Shown in pieces: positions 37,421-48,878 of a DNA stretch of 64,000 bases. Source of the DNA: Verrucomicrobiota bacterium (GTDB lineage: Bacteria; Verrucomicrobiota; Verrucomicrobiia; Chthoniobacterales; Terrimicrobiaceae); assembly GCA_026398275.1 (NCBI GenBank), contig JAPLTF010000024.1:19115-83114 (forward strand), written 5' to 3'. The notes under the pieces are model-generated. The model made no database searches. It saw only the letters and a list, made by a program, of their open reading frames with translations, and had not been told where the DNA came from. Made by a program: the position numbers and the translations under genes. The number at the start of each line of letters is the position of its first letter. The stretch's first letter is position 1.

Positions 37421-37552
37421 TCCGGGCCCTCTCTCCAATGGTTGCAGCATCTGCCTGCAAGCGAGGATCGTCACGAACACGGCGACACAGCGCCATTGCT
37501 ACACGGCCAGTGCTCTGGTCACGCCAAGCGTCGTTGTAGCCGCCCTGCTGTG

Positions 37553-37864
37553 TCAGGGCGTGGTTGCGGCTTCGCCGCCACTTTTGCAGCCATCGGAGAT
37601 GCGTCGAGGAGCCTCCTCCGCGTTGCCCTCGTCGAGGTATTCGGTGTCTCCCACGGAAACCGTCTTCAGATGCTGGTGCCGATCGCGACTTGCCGAGGAT
37701 AAGGTCTTTTCGCGTAGCTCAGGGGCGGGGAATGGAGGGGTCCTGAGAGCCTCGCCAAGGATCCTGCCATCCATCTTGTGCGGTGAAGCCACCCCGAAAA
37801 TCCACAGCACGGTCGGGGCGACATCGACATTTCCCGAAGGAAGTTCATTTGCACGCGATGACGG
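37553..37864 (-). pseudogene. C-terminal remnant of a phosphatase/phosphodiesterase-like enzyme
   Basis: In the minus frame the sequence reads NELPSGNVDVAPTVLWIFGV followed by MDGRILGEAL, the end of the alkaline phosphatase/sulfatase superfamily, where a target D-V-A-P-T-x-L and M-D-G-R are usual. No start or catalytic part exists upstream, because the EamA gene begins to overlap there. The rest of 37421-37552 holds no recognisable gene. The homology is from memory of the motif. Confidence 0.45.
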
Positions 37865-38276
37865 CGGCCCCGCAGAGGATCAGAAGCCCGCCCACCCAAT
37901 GGTGCCATGTCAGGGGTTCGTGCAAAAACCAGCCGGCCATCGCAATCGCAAAGATCACGCTCAGCTTGTCAACCGGCGCGACCTGCGACGCCTGGCCGAG
38001 CTGGAGCGCCCGGAAATAGCACACCCACGAGAGGCCGGTCGCCAGGCCGGACAGGGCCAGAAAAATCCAGGTCCGCCGCGAGATGTTGGCAAAGGCTTCC
38101 CCGGAAATTGCGCTCGATGCCAGGAGCCAGGTGAATACGAGAACGACCGTCGTGCGGATCGCCGTGGCCAGATTCGAGTTCACCCCCTCGACTCCGATCT
38201 TCGCAAGGATCGCCGTCGCGCCCGCGAAAAGCGCGGCAAGAAGCGACCAGGTCAGCCAGTTGTTCAGGGCGCTCAA
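37845..38276 (-). CDS. EamA-family transporter (single-domain)
   Basis: The 143-residue protein has four or five transmembrane helices and the single EamA repeat of short DMT-superfamily carriers (WSLLAALFAGATAILAKIGV, VCYFRALQLGQASQVAPVDK, WHHWVGGLLILCGAAVIA). Two copies are expected to pair. The transported metabolite is unknown. It lies 54 bases downstream of the DUF190/crcB pair on the same strand. Confidence 0.85.
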   Translation of the reverse strand: MSALNNWLTWSLLAALFAGATAILAKIGVEGVNSNLATAIRTTVVLVFTWLLASSAISGEAFANISRRTWIFLALSGLATGLSWVCYFRALQLGQASQVAPVDKLSVIFAIAMAGWFLHEPLTWHHWVGGLLILCGAAVIACK

Positions 38277-38330
38277 GTGCTCAGCTTTCCGGCTTGCCTT
38301 CCCGGCGAGACGTTCGACTTTCCCATTTCT

Positions 38331-38702
38331 TCACGAGGCGCTGTCGCGCGGTTGTTCCGCCTTGTTCCGATCCGCGCGGTAGTGGATGACCTTCACGTTT
38401 TGCATCGTGACGAGCCCGCCACCGAGCATGCCGTCCAAGGCGGGCAGAAAGGCATTGATTTTCTCAGCGGAGTCCACGACCTCGATGGCGACAGGAAGGT
38501 CCATCGAGAGCTGGAGAATTTTTGCGGTGTGGATGAGGCTGGTCGCGCCAAAGCCCATCGGGCTCCGGAAGACGGTGGCACCGGCAAGTCCGAGCTCGCG
38601 GATTTTGAGCACCAGTGCCTCGTAGAGAGGCTTGTGCTCCCATCGGTCGCTTTCTCCAATCAGGATTCTCAGCAGAACGGCATCTTCTTCGAGGTGTTTC
38701 AT
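38331..38702 (-). CDS. DUF190 protein
   Basis: With the start at ATG 38702, the 123-residue protein matches DUF190: LLRILIGESDRWEHKPLYEA, GLAGATVFRSPMGFGA and LPVAIEVVDSAEKI. Its fold resembles PII-like regulators. DUF190 genes are often next to crcB, as here, where it starts eight bases after the crcB stop, so it probably modulates fluoride export. Confidence 0.88.
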   Translation of the reverse strand: MKHLEEDAVLLRILIGESDRWEHKPLYEALVLKIRELGLAGATVFRSPMGFGATSLIHTAKILQLSMDLPVAIEVVDSAEKINAFLPALDGMLGGGLVTMQNVKVIHYRADRNKAEQPRDSAS

Positions 38703-38709
38703 GGGGCGG

Positions 38710-39102
38710 TTACTTCGGGGTGACCAACGAGGCGAGGATGATTCCCAGCCAGACGAAAGCGAGACAAACCACAACCGAAAGCACGACGTTGAGAGCCGCG
38801 TAAAGCCACTCCCCATCGGTCGCCAGATTGATTGTCTGCAGGCCGAACGAGGAAAATGTCGTGAACCCGCCCAGCACGCCGATCATTATAAACTGGCGGG
38901 TCAGCGGAGAAGTCATGATCACGCCATCAGGGCCGGTCGCCGCAGCGAATGCCCCGATCACGAAGCATCCGATCGCGTTCACCGCGAGGGTGCCCACCGG
39001 GAAGCTCTCCCCGAAGCGCGCCGCGCACCACAGGGACAGCCCCATCCGGGCAGCGCTCCCGATCGCGCCGCCTGCCATCACAACGAGGTAGGGCATAAGC
39101 AT
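38710..39102 (-). CDS. crcB: Fluoride exporter CrcB/FluC
   Basis: The 130-residue protein has four helices and the family motifs GGAIGSAARMGL, TLAVNAIGCFVIG and GVLGGFTTFSSFGL. Fluc proteins act as dual-topology dimers that let fluoride leave the cell. It is co-transcribed with the DUF190 gene. I looked for a fluoride riboswitch in the 139 bases upstream and found no convincing one. Confidence 0.92.
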   Translation of the reverse strand: MLMPYLVVMAGGAIGSAARMGLSLWCAARFGESFPVGTLAVNAIGCFVIGAFAAATGPDGVIMTSPLTRQFIMIGVLGGFTTFSSFGLQTINLATDGEWLYAALNVVLSVVVCLAFVWLGIILASLVTPK

Positions 39103-39241
39103 GGCTGGTTGACCGGAAAACTAGATGGCGGCCGGGGCCATCGGCGAGAAAAGAATCGCGGCGGCATCCTGGACGATGCCCGATCCCCTTCGAATAAATC
39201 TTTTCAAACGCAATCGGGGTGTGTAGGAGAACCGCAACCAT

Positions 39242-39511
39242 ATGAAACCACATCGCGGAACACTCATTCTTATTCTCGGAATCCTCGGTCTCATCGTTTG
39301 CCAACCCGTCGGGGTTGCAGCCTGGATCATGGGCAACGCCGATCTCAAGCAGATCGCGGCTGGCACCATGGATCCCGAAGGAAAGCAACTCACCCAAATC
39401 GGGAAGATCCTCGGCATCATCGCCTCGGTCCTCCTGATCATCGGCATTGTCATCGCGATTCTCAGCCTCGTGCTCGGAATTGGCGCGGCGGTGGTTGCCC
39501 CTCAGAGCTAA
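39242..39511 (+). CDS. Small DUF4190-like membrane protein
   Basis: The 89-residue protein has two transmembrane helices (GTLILILGILGLIVCQPVGV and ILGIIASVLLIIGIVIAILS) separated by GNADLKQIAAGTMDPEGKQL, the loop typical of DUF4190 domains. Its function is unknown. It is divergent from crcB and ends just before a strong terminator. Confidence 0.8.
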   Translation: MKPHRGTLILILGILGLIVCQPVGVAAWIMGNADLKQIAAGTMDPEGKQLTQIGKILGIIASVLLIIGIVIAILSLVLGIGAAVVAPQS

Positions 39512-39534
39512 GGGCTTGCGGCATCACGAAATTT

Positions 39535-39572
39535 GCCTGCCTCCCCGGCACATGCCGGGGGGCAGGCTTTTT
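39535..39572 (+). terminator. Rho-independent terminator
   Basis: The arms GCCTGCCTCCCCGGCA and TGCCGGGGGGCAGGC form a stem of about 15 pairs with a two-base loop, followed by a run of T. It lies 24 bases after the stop of the small membrane protein gene. Confidence 0.85.
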
Positions 39573-39600
39573 CGTGCCTGCCCGCATCTCTCACGGTCGA

Positions 39601-39675
39601 GTTGTAGGGGTGCTCTATGAGCGCCTATCCCCGCTTGTTTGCGGGGCGATCCGGGGTCATAGACCCCAGCCACAA
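39601..39675. repeat. Imperfect palindromic element
   Basis: The sequence from GTTGTAGGGGTGCTCTATGA to GGGGTCATAGACCCC and CACAAC can fold on itself imperfectly, with a perfect inner palindrome GGGGTC-ATA-GACCCC (39653-39667) and a second one around CCCCGC/GCGGGG. The remaining bases to 39798 contain no gene that I can recognise. Confidence 0.45.
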
Positions 39676-39798
39676 CCAAACCGGAAAGTGAGACATGCGG
39701 GCTGGAACCACAGGGTTACTCCAAAAAGGCCGGTGACCGCGGCGGGGGTTGCCCGAATGGCGGCCGCCCGGGTCGCTCGATTTTTCCGGATCCGTCTT

Positions 39799-40248
39799 TC
39801 AAGAAAGTGATGGTTGACCTGCCATTCTCGGACTTGGCCTGGAGCAGGATGGTATCCGGGGGATCAGGCCGGCGATGGCAGTCCCCCTTCCGTCGAGCGA
39901 AGGATCCCGCTTGATCCGCCCCAGGCTGACATGGCCGCAGATCACGGCCGGGATGCCTGCAAGAAAACTGCAGCCGACGAGGGACAGAATCCCGAGGACG
40001 AGCGACCAGGTCGAGAGCGGTTCGGTTTTTTTGAGGGCTGGTAGCGCGGGCGCGGATGCCGGAAGCGGCGGCGGCCCGGCGGTGAAGGATTCAAACTGCG
40101 CGAACGTCGAGAGCGGATGCCATTTTTCCATGCCCTCGCTCCAGGCGGGATCGTTCGGTGCGGCTTGCCCGGCTTTCAGCATTTCGGCGACTTTTGCTTC
40201 GGGGAAGGGTCCGAGTTGCTGTCCGTTTTTGTGGATAAAGATTTGCAT
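39799..40248 (-). CDS. GYF-like (DUF4339) and DUF4190 membrane protein
   Basis: From ATG 40248 the product is 149 residues. The first 50 are a GYF_2/DUF4339 domain (MQIFIHKNGQQLGPFPEAKV, PAWSEGMEKWHPL). A Pro/Ala linker and a DUF4190-type helix pair follow (WSLVLGILSLVGCSFLAGIP, DGRGTAIAGL). After residue 125 the sequence stops matching: the second helix is missing and an unrelated Ser/Pro-rich end appears. The 3' end is therefore probably frameshifted or truncated. Confidence 0.65.
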   Translation of the reverse strand: MQIFIHKNGQQLGPFPEAKVAEMLKAGQAAPNDPAWSEGMEKWHPLSTFAQFESFTAGPPPLPASAPALPALKKTEPLSTWSLVLGILSLVGCSFLAGIPAVICGHVSLGRIKRDPSLDGRGTAIAGLIPRIPSCSRPSPRMAGQPSLS

Positions 40249-40360
40249 CGGGAGGTTGCTGGAGGATTTCCCATTGCCCGTGTTCCGGCAATAAATATCC
40301 CGCCGATCGTTCTCGCTTTCGGAATGCCGGGATGGTTTGAATCTGCCAACCACACATCAA

Positions 40361-41344
40361 ATGATATTACTCGGCATGTTCGTCGGCTTTGTTGGTTGGT
40401 TCCTTGTCCGGTATCTGATGGCCGGCATCTTCACGGTCGACCAAAACGAGCGGGCGGTAAAAACCGCCTTCGGGCGCGCGGAGCGGATCGGCGGCCAGAC
40501 CACGCTCGATGATCCCGTCTCGGAGATGCTGACCGAGGAGGAAAAGCTCCGGTATTGCTACCCGCAGGTGAGGGTGATCCCGCCGGGCGGACCGTATTTC
40601 AAATGGCCGTGGGAGAAGGTCTACAAAACCAGCATCGCCGTGCAGACGGTCAGCATGGCGTATGATCCGGAGGATGCCGACGCGAACGAGGGCGGCACCC
40701 GGCTCAGCGCGGTGACGAAGGACCAGCTCGATACCGGGCTGAGCGGTCAGCTGCGGTTCCGGATCTCGGAAAGAAATCTCTACGCCTGGTTTTTCGGGGT
40801 CAAAAATCCGATCGCCCATGTGATGGGATTTTTCATCAGCGTGCTGCGCGAGCGGATCGCCAACTTCGAGGCGCCCGCCGGAGCGGCAGGCCCCGACAGC
40901 GACGGCATGGCGGCTGCGGTCGCGGGGATCTCGATCAACGACCTCCGCAAAAACCTCTCTTCACTCAACGAGCACATGGACCGGGAATGCGCGGGGGCTG
41001 CCGCGCGCTACGGGATAGCGCTCGATGCATCGCTGATCACCAGCATCGACCCGCCACCCGAGGTGGAATCCGCGCTCGCCGCGATCAACACCGCCCACAA
41101 CCAGGTCTCGAGCGACATCAGCCTTGCCCAGGCGCATGCGGACCAGAAAATCGTTCAATCCCGCCGGGCGGTGGAAATCGAAACCCTCAACGCGCAGGCC
41201 GAAGTTGAGCCGCTCCTCGCTCTCGCCGGGCAGGTCTCGTCGCTCCAGGCCAGCGGCGACGCCGTCCTCCCCGCCTACCTGCGGAACGTCAAGCTCTCGC
41301 TTTTTCGAAAAGCCGGCCAAGTCATTCTGGAGGAGGTCCGATGA
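40361..41344 (+). CDS. SPFH/band-7 domain membrane protein
   Basis: Starting at ATG 40361, the 327-residue protein has an N-terminal helix (MILLGMFVGFVGWFLVRYLM) and an SPFH domain (TVDQNERAVKTAFGRAERIG, GPYFKWPWEKVYKTSIAVQT) followed by a helical region (QVSSDISLAQAHADQKIVQS). A TTG at 40337 is a possible alternative start. It overlaps the next gene, another SPFH protein, by four bases, so the two probably form a hetero-oligomeric membrane scaffold similar in plan to HflKC. Confidence 0.8.
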   Translation: MILLGMFVGFVGWFLVRYLMAGIFTVDQNERAVKTAFGRAERIGGQTTLDDPVSEMLTEEEKLRYCYPQVRVIPPGGPYFKWPWEKVYKTSIAVQTVSMAYDPEDADANEGGTRLSAVTKDQLDTGLSGQLRFRISERNLYAWFFGVKNPIAHVMGFFISVLRERIANFEAPAGAAGPDSDGMAAAVAGISINDLRKNLSSLNEHMDRECAGAAARYGIALDASLITSIDPPPEVESALAAINTAHNQVSSDISLAQAHADQKIVQSRRAVEIETLNAQAEVEPLLALAGQVSSLQASGDAVLPAYLRNVKLSLFRKAGQVILEEVR

Positions 41345-42243
41345 GCTTTCTGATCGCTGCGATCTTCACGTTTTTCGGCATGTTCATTTTCATGCCGGCG
41401 TTCCAATTCCTCCTGCGCCTGCTTGGGTTCTATGCAGTCGTCGAGGAAGGCACATGCCACGTTTATGTGCTGTTCGGCAAGGTCCTCGCCGTCCTCGACG
41501 ATGCGGGGTTCTACTTCCTGTGGGTCAAGCTCGGGCTGGCCGCGCCGATCGTGAACTGGCTCGGAAAGCGCTATGTCCTCGACCGTCGGCTCGATCAGAT
41601 CTACCTGCGCAGCCAGGCTGTGAACAGCGAGGAGGGTGCTCCGATGGGCATCGGCATGTGGTGCGAGATGCGGATCGGCGACCCGGTCGCCTACCTGTTC
41701 AAAAATGCCGACCCGCGCGGATCGCTCGCGGCCAACGTAAGCAACGCGACCGTGCGCTGCCTGAGCAACATGAAGCTCTCGGCCATGCTCGAGAGCCGTC
41801 ACGACATGTCCCAGACCGTCCGCTCGGAGGTCAGCCCGAAATCCGAAGAGTGGGGGTTCCAGCTCGGCAGCATCTACATCCGGAAGGTCCACTTCCGCGA
41901 CCTCGCCATGATCCAGCAGATCCAGGAAAAAGTCGTGAACCGCCTGCGCCAGGTCACCAGCGCGATCAAGCAGGACGGGGCCAACCAGGTCAGCATCATC
42001 ACCAGCACCGCCGAGCGTCAGGCCGCCGTGGAATTCGCCAAAGCCGCCGCCATGCGCCCGGCCATCGTCGGCAGCGCGCTCCAGCAGATCGGCCAGGACC
42101 CGAACGTCCTCGCCGCGATGTTCGACATTTTGGAAACCCAGCAGATCCTCGGAGGCGAGGCGAAAATCTCGATCCTCCCGCCGAAGAGCGACCTGCTCGC
42201 CCAGCTCATCGCAAGCAAGGAAGCCCCTCCGCCGCAGGCTTGA
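41341..42243 (+). CDS. SPFH/band-7 domain membrane protein (partner)
   Basis: The 300-residue protein has two hydrophobic segments at the N-terminus and an SPFH-like domain (VVEEGTCHVYVLFGKVLAVL, DRRLDQIYLRSQAVNSEEGA, WGFQLGSIYIRKVHFRDLAM). The C-terminal helix (QVSIITSTAERQAAVEFAKA) is similar to band-7 proteins. It is translationally coupled to the SPFH gene upstream. Confidence 0.78.
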   Translation: MSFLIAAIFTFFGMFIFMPAFQFLLRLLGFYAVVEEGTCHVYVLFGKVLAVLDDAGFYFLWVKLGLAAPIVNWLGKRYVLDRRLDQIYLRSQAVNSEEGAPMGIGMWCEMRIGDPVAYLFKNADPRGSLAANVSNATVRCLSNMKLSAMLESRHDMSQTVRSEVSPKSEEWGFQLGSIYIRKVHFRDLAMIQQIQEKVVNRLRQVTSAIKQDGANQVSIITSTAERQAAVEFAKAAAMRPAIVGSALQQIGQDPNVLAAMFDILETQQILGGEAKISILPPKSDLLAQLIASKEAPPPQA

Positions 42244-42380
42244 TCCAAGGCCCCGCCGGCACTCAGACTATTTTCACTTTGAAATCGGTTGATGAGATGG
42301 GCGGCAGCGGTCGGTCCGGAGGCCCGACCCTACCAGCGCAACAGGCAGGGCGTGACGTCCCGGCGCGCCGCAGAATTTTA

Positions 42381-42400
42381 CCTGTTACGCAGTGAATTTG
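42381..42400. repeat. Short repeat shared with 55932-55951
   Basis: CCTGTTACGCAGTGAATTTG here differs by one base from the copy at 55932. Both follow a GC-rich hairpin region that includes CCTACC, so they are ends of one repeat family. The copy lies directly after the stop of the ppgK gene. Confidence 0.5.
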
Positions 42401-42403
42401 GCA

Positions 42404-43165
42404 TCAGACCGTCGGCATCGACCCTTCCGGGTGGATCGCCAGGCAGGCGGCACCGATGATCCCCGCCTCGTTCCGCATCTGCGCGGGCTCCACAATGACC
42501 TCGGTCCTCGCTGTCAGAAACGGTAGAAACTTTTCCGATTTGTTGCTGACTCCGCCGCCGATGATAAAGAGGTCTGGGGAGAAAAGCTTTTCGAGGTAGG
42601 CGAGGTAATCGCTGACCCGCCCGGCCCACTTTTTCCAGCTGAGCCCCTTGTCTTCACGGACCTTCTCCGACGCGCGCTTCTCCACGTCCTTTCCGCGGAT
42701 CTGGATGTGGCCGAGCTCGGAGTTGGGCAGAAGCTTGCCGTCATGGAAAATCGCGGACCCGATGCCGGTCCCGAAAGTCAGGAGGATGACAACCCCGCGC
42801 CTTCCGCGGCCGGCCCCGAAATGCATCTCGGCGATTCCGGCGGCATCGGCGTCATTGACCACGGTCACCGGGCCGCCGACGTGGCTGCGGAAGAGCTCCG
42901 CCGCATCGGTGCCGATCCAGGACTTGTCCACGTTGGTCGCGGAGTAGACCACGCCTTTTTTGATGATGGCCGGAAACGTGATCCCGGCCGGGCCGGAGTA
43001 GTTGAAATGCCGCGCGATTTGCTCAACGACATCCGCCACCGCGTTTGGCAGTGCCGGCTGCGGGGTCGGGATCCGGAAGCGCTCGGCCAGCAGCTCGCCG
43101 GTTTCCACATTGACCGGCGCACCCTTGATGCCCGTTCCACCGATGTCGATGCCGAGTGCGTTCAT
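42404..43165 (-). CDS. ppgK: Polyphosphate glucokinase
   Basis: This 253-residue ROK-fold kinase phosphorylates glucose with polyphosphate or [23 protein letters not shown] is the phosphate-binding motif, [20 protein letters not shown] carries the catalytic Asp, and [23 protein letters not shown] and [10 protein letters not shown] are features of the polyphosphate branch. No GTP/ROK repressor domain is present. It feeds glucose into glycolysis and could act with the GH1 enzyme upstream. Confidence 0.88.
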   Translation of the reverse strand: MNALGIDIGGTGIKGAPVNVETGELLAERFRIPTPQPALPNAVADVVEQIARHFNYSGPAGITFPAIIKKGVVYSATNVDKSWIGTDAAELFRSHVGGPVTVVNDADAAGIAEMHFGAGRGRRGVVILLTFGTGIGSAIFHDGKLLPNSELGHIQIRGKDVEKRASEKVREDKGLSWKKWAGRVSDYLAYLEKLFSPDLFIIGGGVSNKSEKFLPFLTARTEVIVEPAQMRNEAGIIGAACLAIHPEGSMPTV

Positions 43166-43170
43166 GGCGC

Positions 43171-43316
43171 TAGAGCGGTAAAAGAAGAGGTAGCCACGCC
43201 CGTGTCGGGCGTGTTGGCAGGGATCGTGGTCAGGATGGCCCCAGAGGCGCGTCCGACACGGACGCGGCTACAGCGCGTTTCTTTTGATTCGGCCATAATT
43301 TTATTTAAACCGCTCA
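43171..43316. repeat. Repeat element with GAGCGGT arms
   Basis: The terminal arms TAGAGCGGTAAAAG and TTTAAACCGCTCA frame about 146 bases. Positions 43192-43223 (AGCCACGCCCGTGTCGGGCG then TGTTGGCAGGGA) are identical, over 32 bases, to 49403-49434. The same block returns inverted as CCGACACGGACGCGGCT. It lies between ppgK and sucB and codes for nothing. Confidence 0.7.
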
Positions 43317-44423
43317 AGCGTCCAGCAACAGACGGGCGGGGTTTTCGATGCAGTCCTTGACGCGCAGGAGGAACGTGACGGCTTCCTTCCCGTCCACGAG
43401 CCGGTGGTCGTAGCTGAGGGCGAGATACATCATCGGGCGGACGACGATCCGGCCGTTGATGACGACCGCGCGCTCCTGGATTTTGTGCATGCCGAGAATG
43501 CCGCTCTGCGGCGGGTTCAGGATCGGGGTGCTGAGGAGCGATCCGTAGATCCCGCCGTTGGAAATGGTGAAGACCCCGCCCTGGAGGTCGCGGACCGAGA
43601 CTTTTCCCTCGCGGGCCTTCACCGCGTAGTGGACGAGCTGGTTTTCGATGTCCGCAAACGAAAGCGTCTCGCAGTCGCGGAGCACGGGAACGATGAGCCC
43701 CCGCTCGGTGCCGACCGCAACCCCGATGTCGAACGAGTTGTTCAGGATGAGGTCATCGCCGTCGATCTTGGAATTGATCGCCGGGACGGCCTGGAGAGAA
43801 TCCACCACCGCCTTGATGAAGAAGCTCATGAAGCCGAGCTTGACGCCGTATTTCTGGAGAAAGACCTCCTGAAGATCCTTGCGGAGCTGGATCACCGCGC
43901 TCATGTCGCACTCGTTGAACGTGGTGAGAATGGCCGCGGTGTGCTGGGCCATCACAAGCTGGGCCGCAATCTTCCGGCGGAGCGGGGAAAGCTTTTTCCG
44001 CACGGCGCGGGAGTTTGCGGCCTGCGGTGTCGAGGGGGCCATCGAGGAGAACGTTGCTGCCGGAACGGCCGGTGCCGCCGGCGTGGGTGCCAGGCTTGGC
44101 GCTGCCGGAACCGGAACGGCAGCGGGTTCCGCAGGCTTGGGGGCTGCAGATTTTTTTGAAGATGCCTTCGTGGTGGCCGGCGCGGCCGGGGCCGGGGCGA
44201 TCTCCGCAACCACCTGTCCGATTTTCACCTCGTCCCCCTCCGCGACTTTCAGGTGGACGACTCCGGCTTCCGGGGCGGTCACCTCCTGCGAAACTTTGTC
44301 GGTCTCGAGGGTGAAAAGGACGTCATCTTTGCGGATGTGCTCGCCGTCTTTTTTGTGCCAGACGGAGAGGATGCCGGAGGAAATCGATTCTCCGACGGCA
44401 GGGACTTTCACTTCGATATTCAT
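43314..44423 (-). CDS. sucB: 2-oxoglutarate dehydrogenase E2 (dihydrolipoyl succinyltransferase)
   Basis: The 369-residue protein has one lipoyl domain (residues 1-76, Lys in [10 protein letters not shown]), an Ala/Pro-rich linker, a peripheral-subunit-like segment ([20 protein letters not shown]) and the catalytic domain with [20 protein letters not shown] and [13 protein letters not shown]. The last His-Asp pair is the acyltransferase active site. It lies 17 bases after sucA. No lipoamide dehydrogenase gene is next to it. Confidence 0.93.
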   Translation of the reverse strand: MNIEVKVPAVGESISSGILSVWHKKDGEHIRKDDVLFTLETDKVSQEVTAPEAGVVHLKVAEGDEVKIGQVVAEIAPAPAAPATTKASSKKSAAPKPAEPAAVPVPAAPSLAPTPAAPAVPAATFSSMAPSTPQAANSRAVRKKLSPLRRKIAAQLVMAQHTAAILTTFNECDMSAVIQLRKDLQEVFLQKYGVKLGFMSFFIKAVVDSLQAVPAINSKIDGDDLILNNSFDIGVAVGTERGLIVPVLRDCETLSFADIENQLVHYAVKAREGKVSVRDLQGGVFTISNGGIYGSLLSTPILNPPQSGILGMHKIQERAVVINGRIVVRPMMYLALSYDHRLVDGKEAVTFLLRVKDCIENPARLLLDA

Positions 44424-44440
44424 GAGAATGGGTCGTTTTC

Positions 44441-47188
44441 TTAAACTTCAAAAGCCTGTTTGACCAGCGCGGCTTGCTGCGCTTTGTGCGTTCCGAGGGA
44501 TCCGGCTGCGGTGCTCGCGCTGCCGGGGCGCCCGGCGTAGCCGATGAGCGAGCCGACGAGGCCCGCGATTCTGGGGGCGATGAAATTCCATGCGCCCATG
44601 TTCTCCGGCTCCTCCTGGCACCAAACATAGCGCGCCACCTTCGGGTAGCGTTTCGCGATCCGCTGTAGCTTCGCCCCATAAAGCGGGTAGAGCTGCTCGA
44701 CCCGGACGATTGCGGTGGTGGCGGATTGCCCCGCCTCCTCGCGGCCGCGAACGAGATCGTAATAAACCTTGCCCGAGCAGAAGATCAGCCTGGTGACCTT
44801 CTTGGGGTCCTTGATCCCGTCGTCGAGAATCTCGTAAAACCGGGAGTTCGTGAAGTCGTCGCCGCGCGATGTCGCGTCCTCCGAACGCAGCAGGCTCTTC
44901 GGCGTCATGATGACCAGCGGCTTGCGGAATCCCCGGTGGATCTGACGCCGGAGCGCATGGAAATACTGCGCCGGGGTGGTGAGGTTGCAGACCTGCATGT
45001 TATCCTCCGCGCAGAGCTGCAGAAACCGCTCCAGCCTCGCGCTGGAATGCTCAGGGCCCTGGCCCTCGTAGCCGTGCGGCAGCAGCATCACGATCGAGCT
45101 CGGCCGCCGCCACTTCGACTCGGCTGAGGCGATGAACTGGTCGACGATGATTTGCGCGCCATTCGTGAAGTCGCCGAACTGGGCCTCCCAGATGCAGAGC
45201 ATCGAGGGGAAATCCATAGAGTATCCGTAGTCAAAACCGAGCACGGCATACTCGGAGAGCGGGCTGTTGTAGACGCAGAATTTTTCCTGCCTCGGGGAGA
45301 TGTGGTTCAGCGGGACGTAGTTCCTTTTCGGGTTCGTCGCGTCGAAGAGAACCGAGTTGCGGTGGCTGAATGTGCCGCGGCGGCAGTCCTGCCCGGAGAG
45401 CCGGACCGGCGTGCCCTCCAGCATCAGGGATCCGAAGGCCAGCAGCTCCGCAAGCCCCCAGTCATACGGCCCGCCGTCCTTCCAGACCTGGAGCCGGCGA
45501 TCCAGCACGGTGCGCTGGATTTTCGGGACGACGTGAAAATCGTCCGGCACGGTCGTGAGGGCTGTGACCAACTGCTCCAGGGCGGACGCCGTGATGGCCG
45601 TGTTCGCCGGCTCGTGCGTATACGGGGGCTGGAAAATCGCGGTCGATCCCGCGAACTCGTCCTTCTTCCAATCGAGTGGCTTTTTCGCCTCGGCGAGCGC
45701 GGCTTCCAGCTCGGCGAGCGACTCGGCCTTGATCCTGGCGGCCTCCTCGGGCGTGACCGTGCCGAGCGCTGCCGCCTCCGCGGCAAACTTCCCGCTCAGC
45801 AGCGGATGGCTTTTGATCGTGTGGTAGAGGTTCGGATGCGTGAACGTCGGCTCGTCGGTCTCGTTGTGGCCATGGCGCCGGTAGCAGTAGATGTCGATGA
45901 CGACGTCGCGGCCGAACTCCTGCCGGAATTCGAGAGCCATCTGCGCCACCTCGATCACTGTGAGCGGATCCTCGCCGTTCACGTGGAAGATCGGGGCCTC
46001 GATCATCTTGGCGATGTCCGTGCAATACATCGTCGAGCGCCCCTCCGCGGGCGTCGTGGTGAACCCGATCTGGTTGTTGACGACGATGTGGATCGTCCCG
46101 CCTGTCCTGTAGCCGGGGAGCTGCGACATGTTGAACACCTCGGCCACGATCCCCTGACCGATGAAGGCCGCATCGCCGTGGACCAGGATCGGCACCACCT
46201 TCTTCCGCTCCTCCGTGTCCCCGAGTGCGCGCTGCCGTGCGCGGGCCTTGCCCTGAACGACCGGGTCCACCGCTTCGAGGTGGCTGGGGTTTGCGGCGAG
46301 CCGGATCTCCACCTCGTGCCCGCTGGCCAGCTTGCGGGTTGTCTGGTAGCCGAGATGGTATTTCACATCCCCGTTCCCGCCAACGAGCTCGGGAATGAAA
46401 TTATCCTGAAACTCGTTGAAGATTACCTGGAGCGGCTTGTTGAGAAAATTGGCAAGGACGTTCAGGCGCCCGCGGTGGGCCATTCCCATGACCAGCTCGT
46501 CCACCCCGCGCACGTCGCACGTGTCGAGGATCCCGCTCAGCGCCAGGATCAGCGACTCGCCGCCCTCGAGGGAAAACCTCTTCTGCCCGACATATTTTGT
46601 ATGCGTGAACGACTCGAACGTCTCCGCCTCGTAAAGCTTGCGCAGGACATCGCGGTGGGCGGCGGGGGTGAGAAGGCCCGCACGCTGGCGGTTCTCGATG
46701 CGGTCGCGCACCCAGTTCCGGATCTTTGGGTTTTGGATGTGGATGAACTCGACCCCGACGGAGGCGCAGTAGGTCGCCTTGATGTCGGCAATCATCTCCC
46801 GCAGCCGCATTTTGCGGTCCTCGCGGAAGAACCGTGAGGAGACTTGCAGGTCCAGATCCTTCTCGGAAAACCCCAGCTCTCGCAGGCTGAGCAGCGGATT
46901 CTCCTGCGGGGCTTCGTTGATGGGATCGAGATGCGCCATCGAATGCCCCATCGTGCGGTAGGCGTAGACCAGCGCGTCCACCCGCGTCTGCAGCGAGGGG
47001 GCCACGGCCCCTTCGGCGGGGGCGTCGGGCAGCGCCTCGCCCTGCTTCTGGCTCCGCGCATAGCCGAGCTCAAACCCCTCGAAAAACGCAGCCCAATCTG
47101 CGCCCACCGAGTGCCGGTCGTTCAACCAGCGTTCATAATTTTGGTCAATCAACGCCTCGTTTGGACGGGCGGCGAGAGAAGTATTCAT
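44441..47188 (-). CDS. sucA: 2-oxoglutarate dehydrogenase E1
   Basis: From ATG 47188 the protein has 915 residues; an upstream extension in the same frame has no family resemblance. [20 protein letters not shown] segments, [40 protein letters not shown] and [16 protein letters not shown] are thiamine-pyrophosphate and active-site motifs. The C-terminus has [32 protein letters not shown] and [13 protein letters not shown]. It forms the E1o part of the 2-oxoglutarate dehydrogenase with sucB downstream. Confidence 0.94.
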   Translation of the reverse strand: MNTSLAARPNEALIDQNYERWLNDRHSVGADWAAFFEGFELGYARSQKQGEALPDAPAEGAVAPSLQTRVDALVYAYRTMGHSMAHLDPINEAPQENPLLSLRELGFSEKDLDLQVSSRFFREDRKMRLREMIADIKATYCASVGVEFIHIQNPKIRNWVRDRIENRQRAGLLTPAAHRDVLRKLYEAETFESFTHTKYVGQKRFSLEGGESLILALSGILDTCDVRGVDELVMGMAHRGRLNVLANFLNKPLQVIFNEFQDNFIPELVGGNGDVKYHLGYQTTRKLASGHEVEIRLAANPSHLEAVDPVVQGKARARQRALGDTEERKKVVPILVHGDAAFIGQGIVAEVFNMSQLPGYRTGGTIHIVVNNQIGFTTTPAEGRSTMYCTDIAKMIEAPIFHVNGEDPLTVIEVAQMALEFRQEFGRDVVIDIYCYRRHGHNETDEPTFTHPNLYHTIKSHPLLSGKFAAEAAALGTVTPEEAARIKAESLAELEAALAEAKKPLDWKKDEFAGSTAIFQPPYTHEPANTAITASALEQLVTALTTVPDDFHVVPKIQRTVLDRRLQVWKDGGPYDWGLAELLAFGSLMLEGTPVRLSGQDCRRGTFSHRNSVLFDATNPKRNYVPLNHISPRQEKFCVYNSPLSEYAVLGFDYGYSMDFPSMLCIWEAQFGDFTNGAQIIVDQFIASAESKWRRPSSIVMLLPHGYEGQGPEHSSARLERFLQLCAEDNMQVCNLTTPAQYFHALRRQIHRGFRKPLVIMTPKSLLRSEDATSRGDDFTNSRFYEILDDGIKDPKKVTRLIFCSGKVYYDLVRGREEAGQSATTAIVRVEQLYPLYGAKLQRIAKRYPKVARYVWCQEEPENMGAWNFIAPRIAGLVGSLIGYAGRPGSASTAAGSLGTHKAQQAALVKQAFEV

Positions 47189-47295
47189 GCAGAGTAATCG
47201 TGTGTAAGCCGCTGGGGAAATGCTCCTCCGCGGCGGAAAGTGGGCACAACATGGGGGAACGGGCCGGATTTCGCAAGTAGGCAATCGCGCGATGA

Positions 47296-48831
<1,536 letters not shown>

Positions 48832-48878
48832 GCGCGGACTCTTCACTCTTTGAATCTTAAGCCTTAAAATCCGCTCCC

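Noticed and set aside
39103..39241. Possible fluoride riboswitch upstream of crcB
   Set aside because: The minus strand has GCCGATGGCCCC, similar to the 3' half of the motif, but the 5' half with GATGG..TTC and the matching pseudoknot are not present. A covariance model search would decide.
45152..46837. Long plus-strand frame opposite sucA
   Set aside because: It is the shadow of sucA, which has all E1 motifs on the minus strand.
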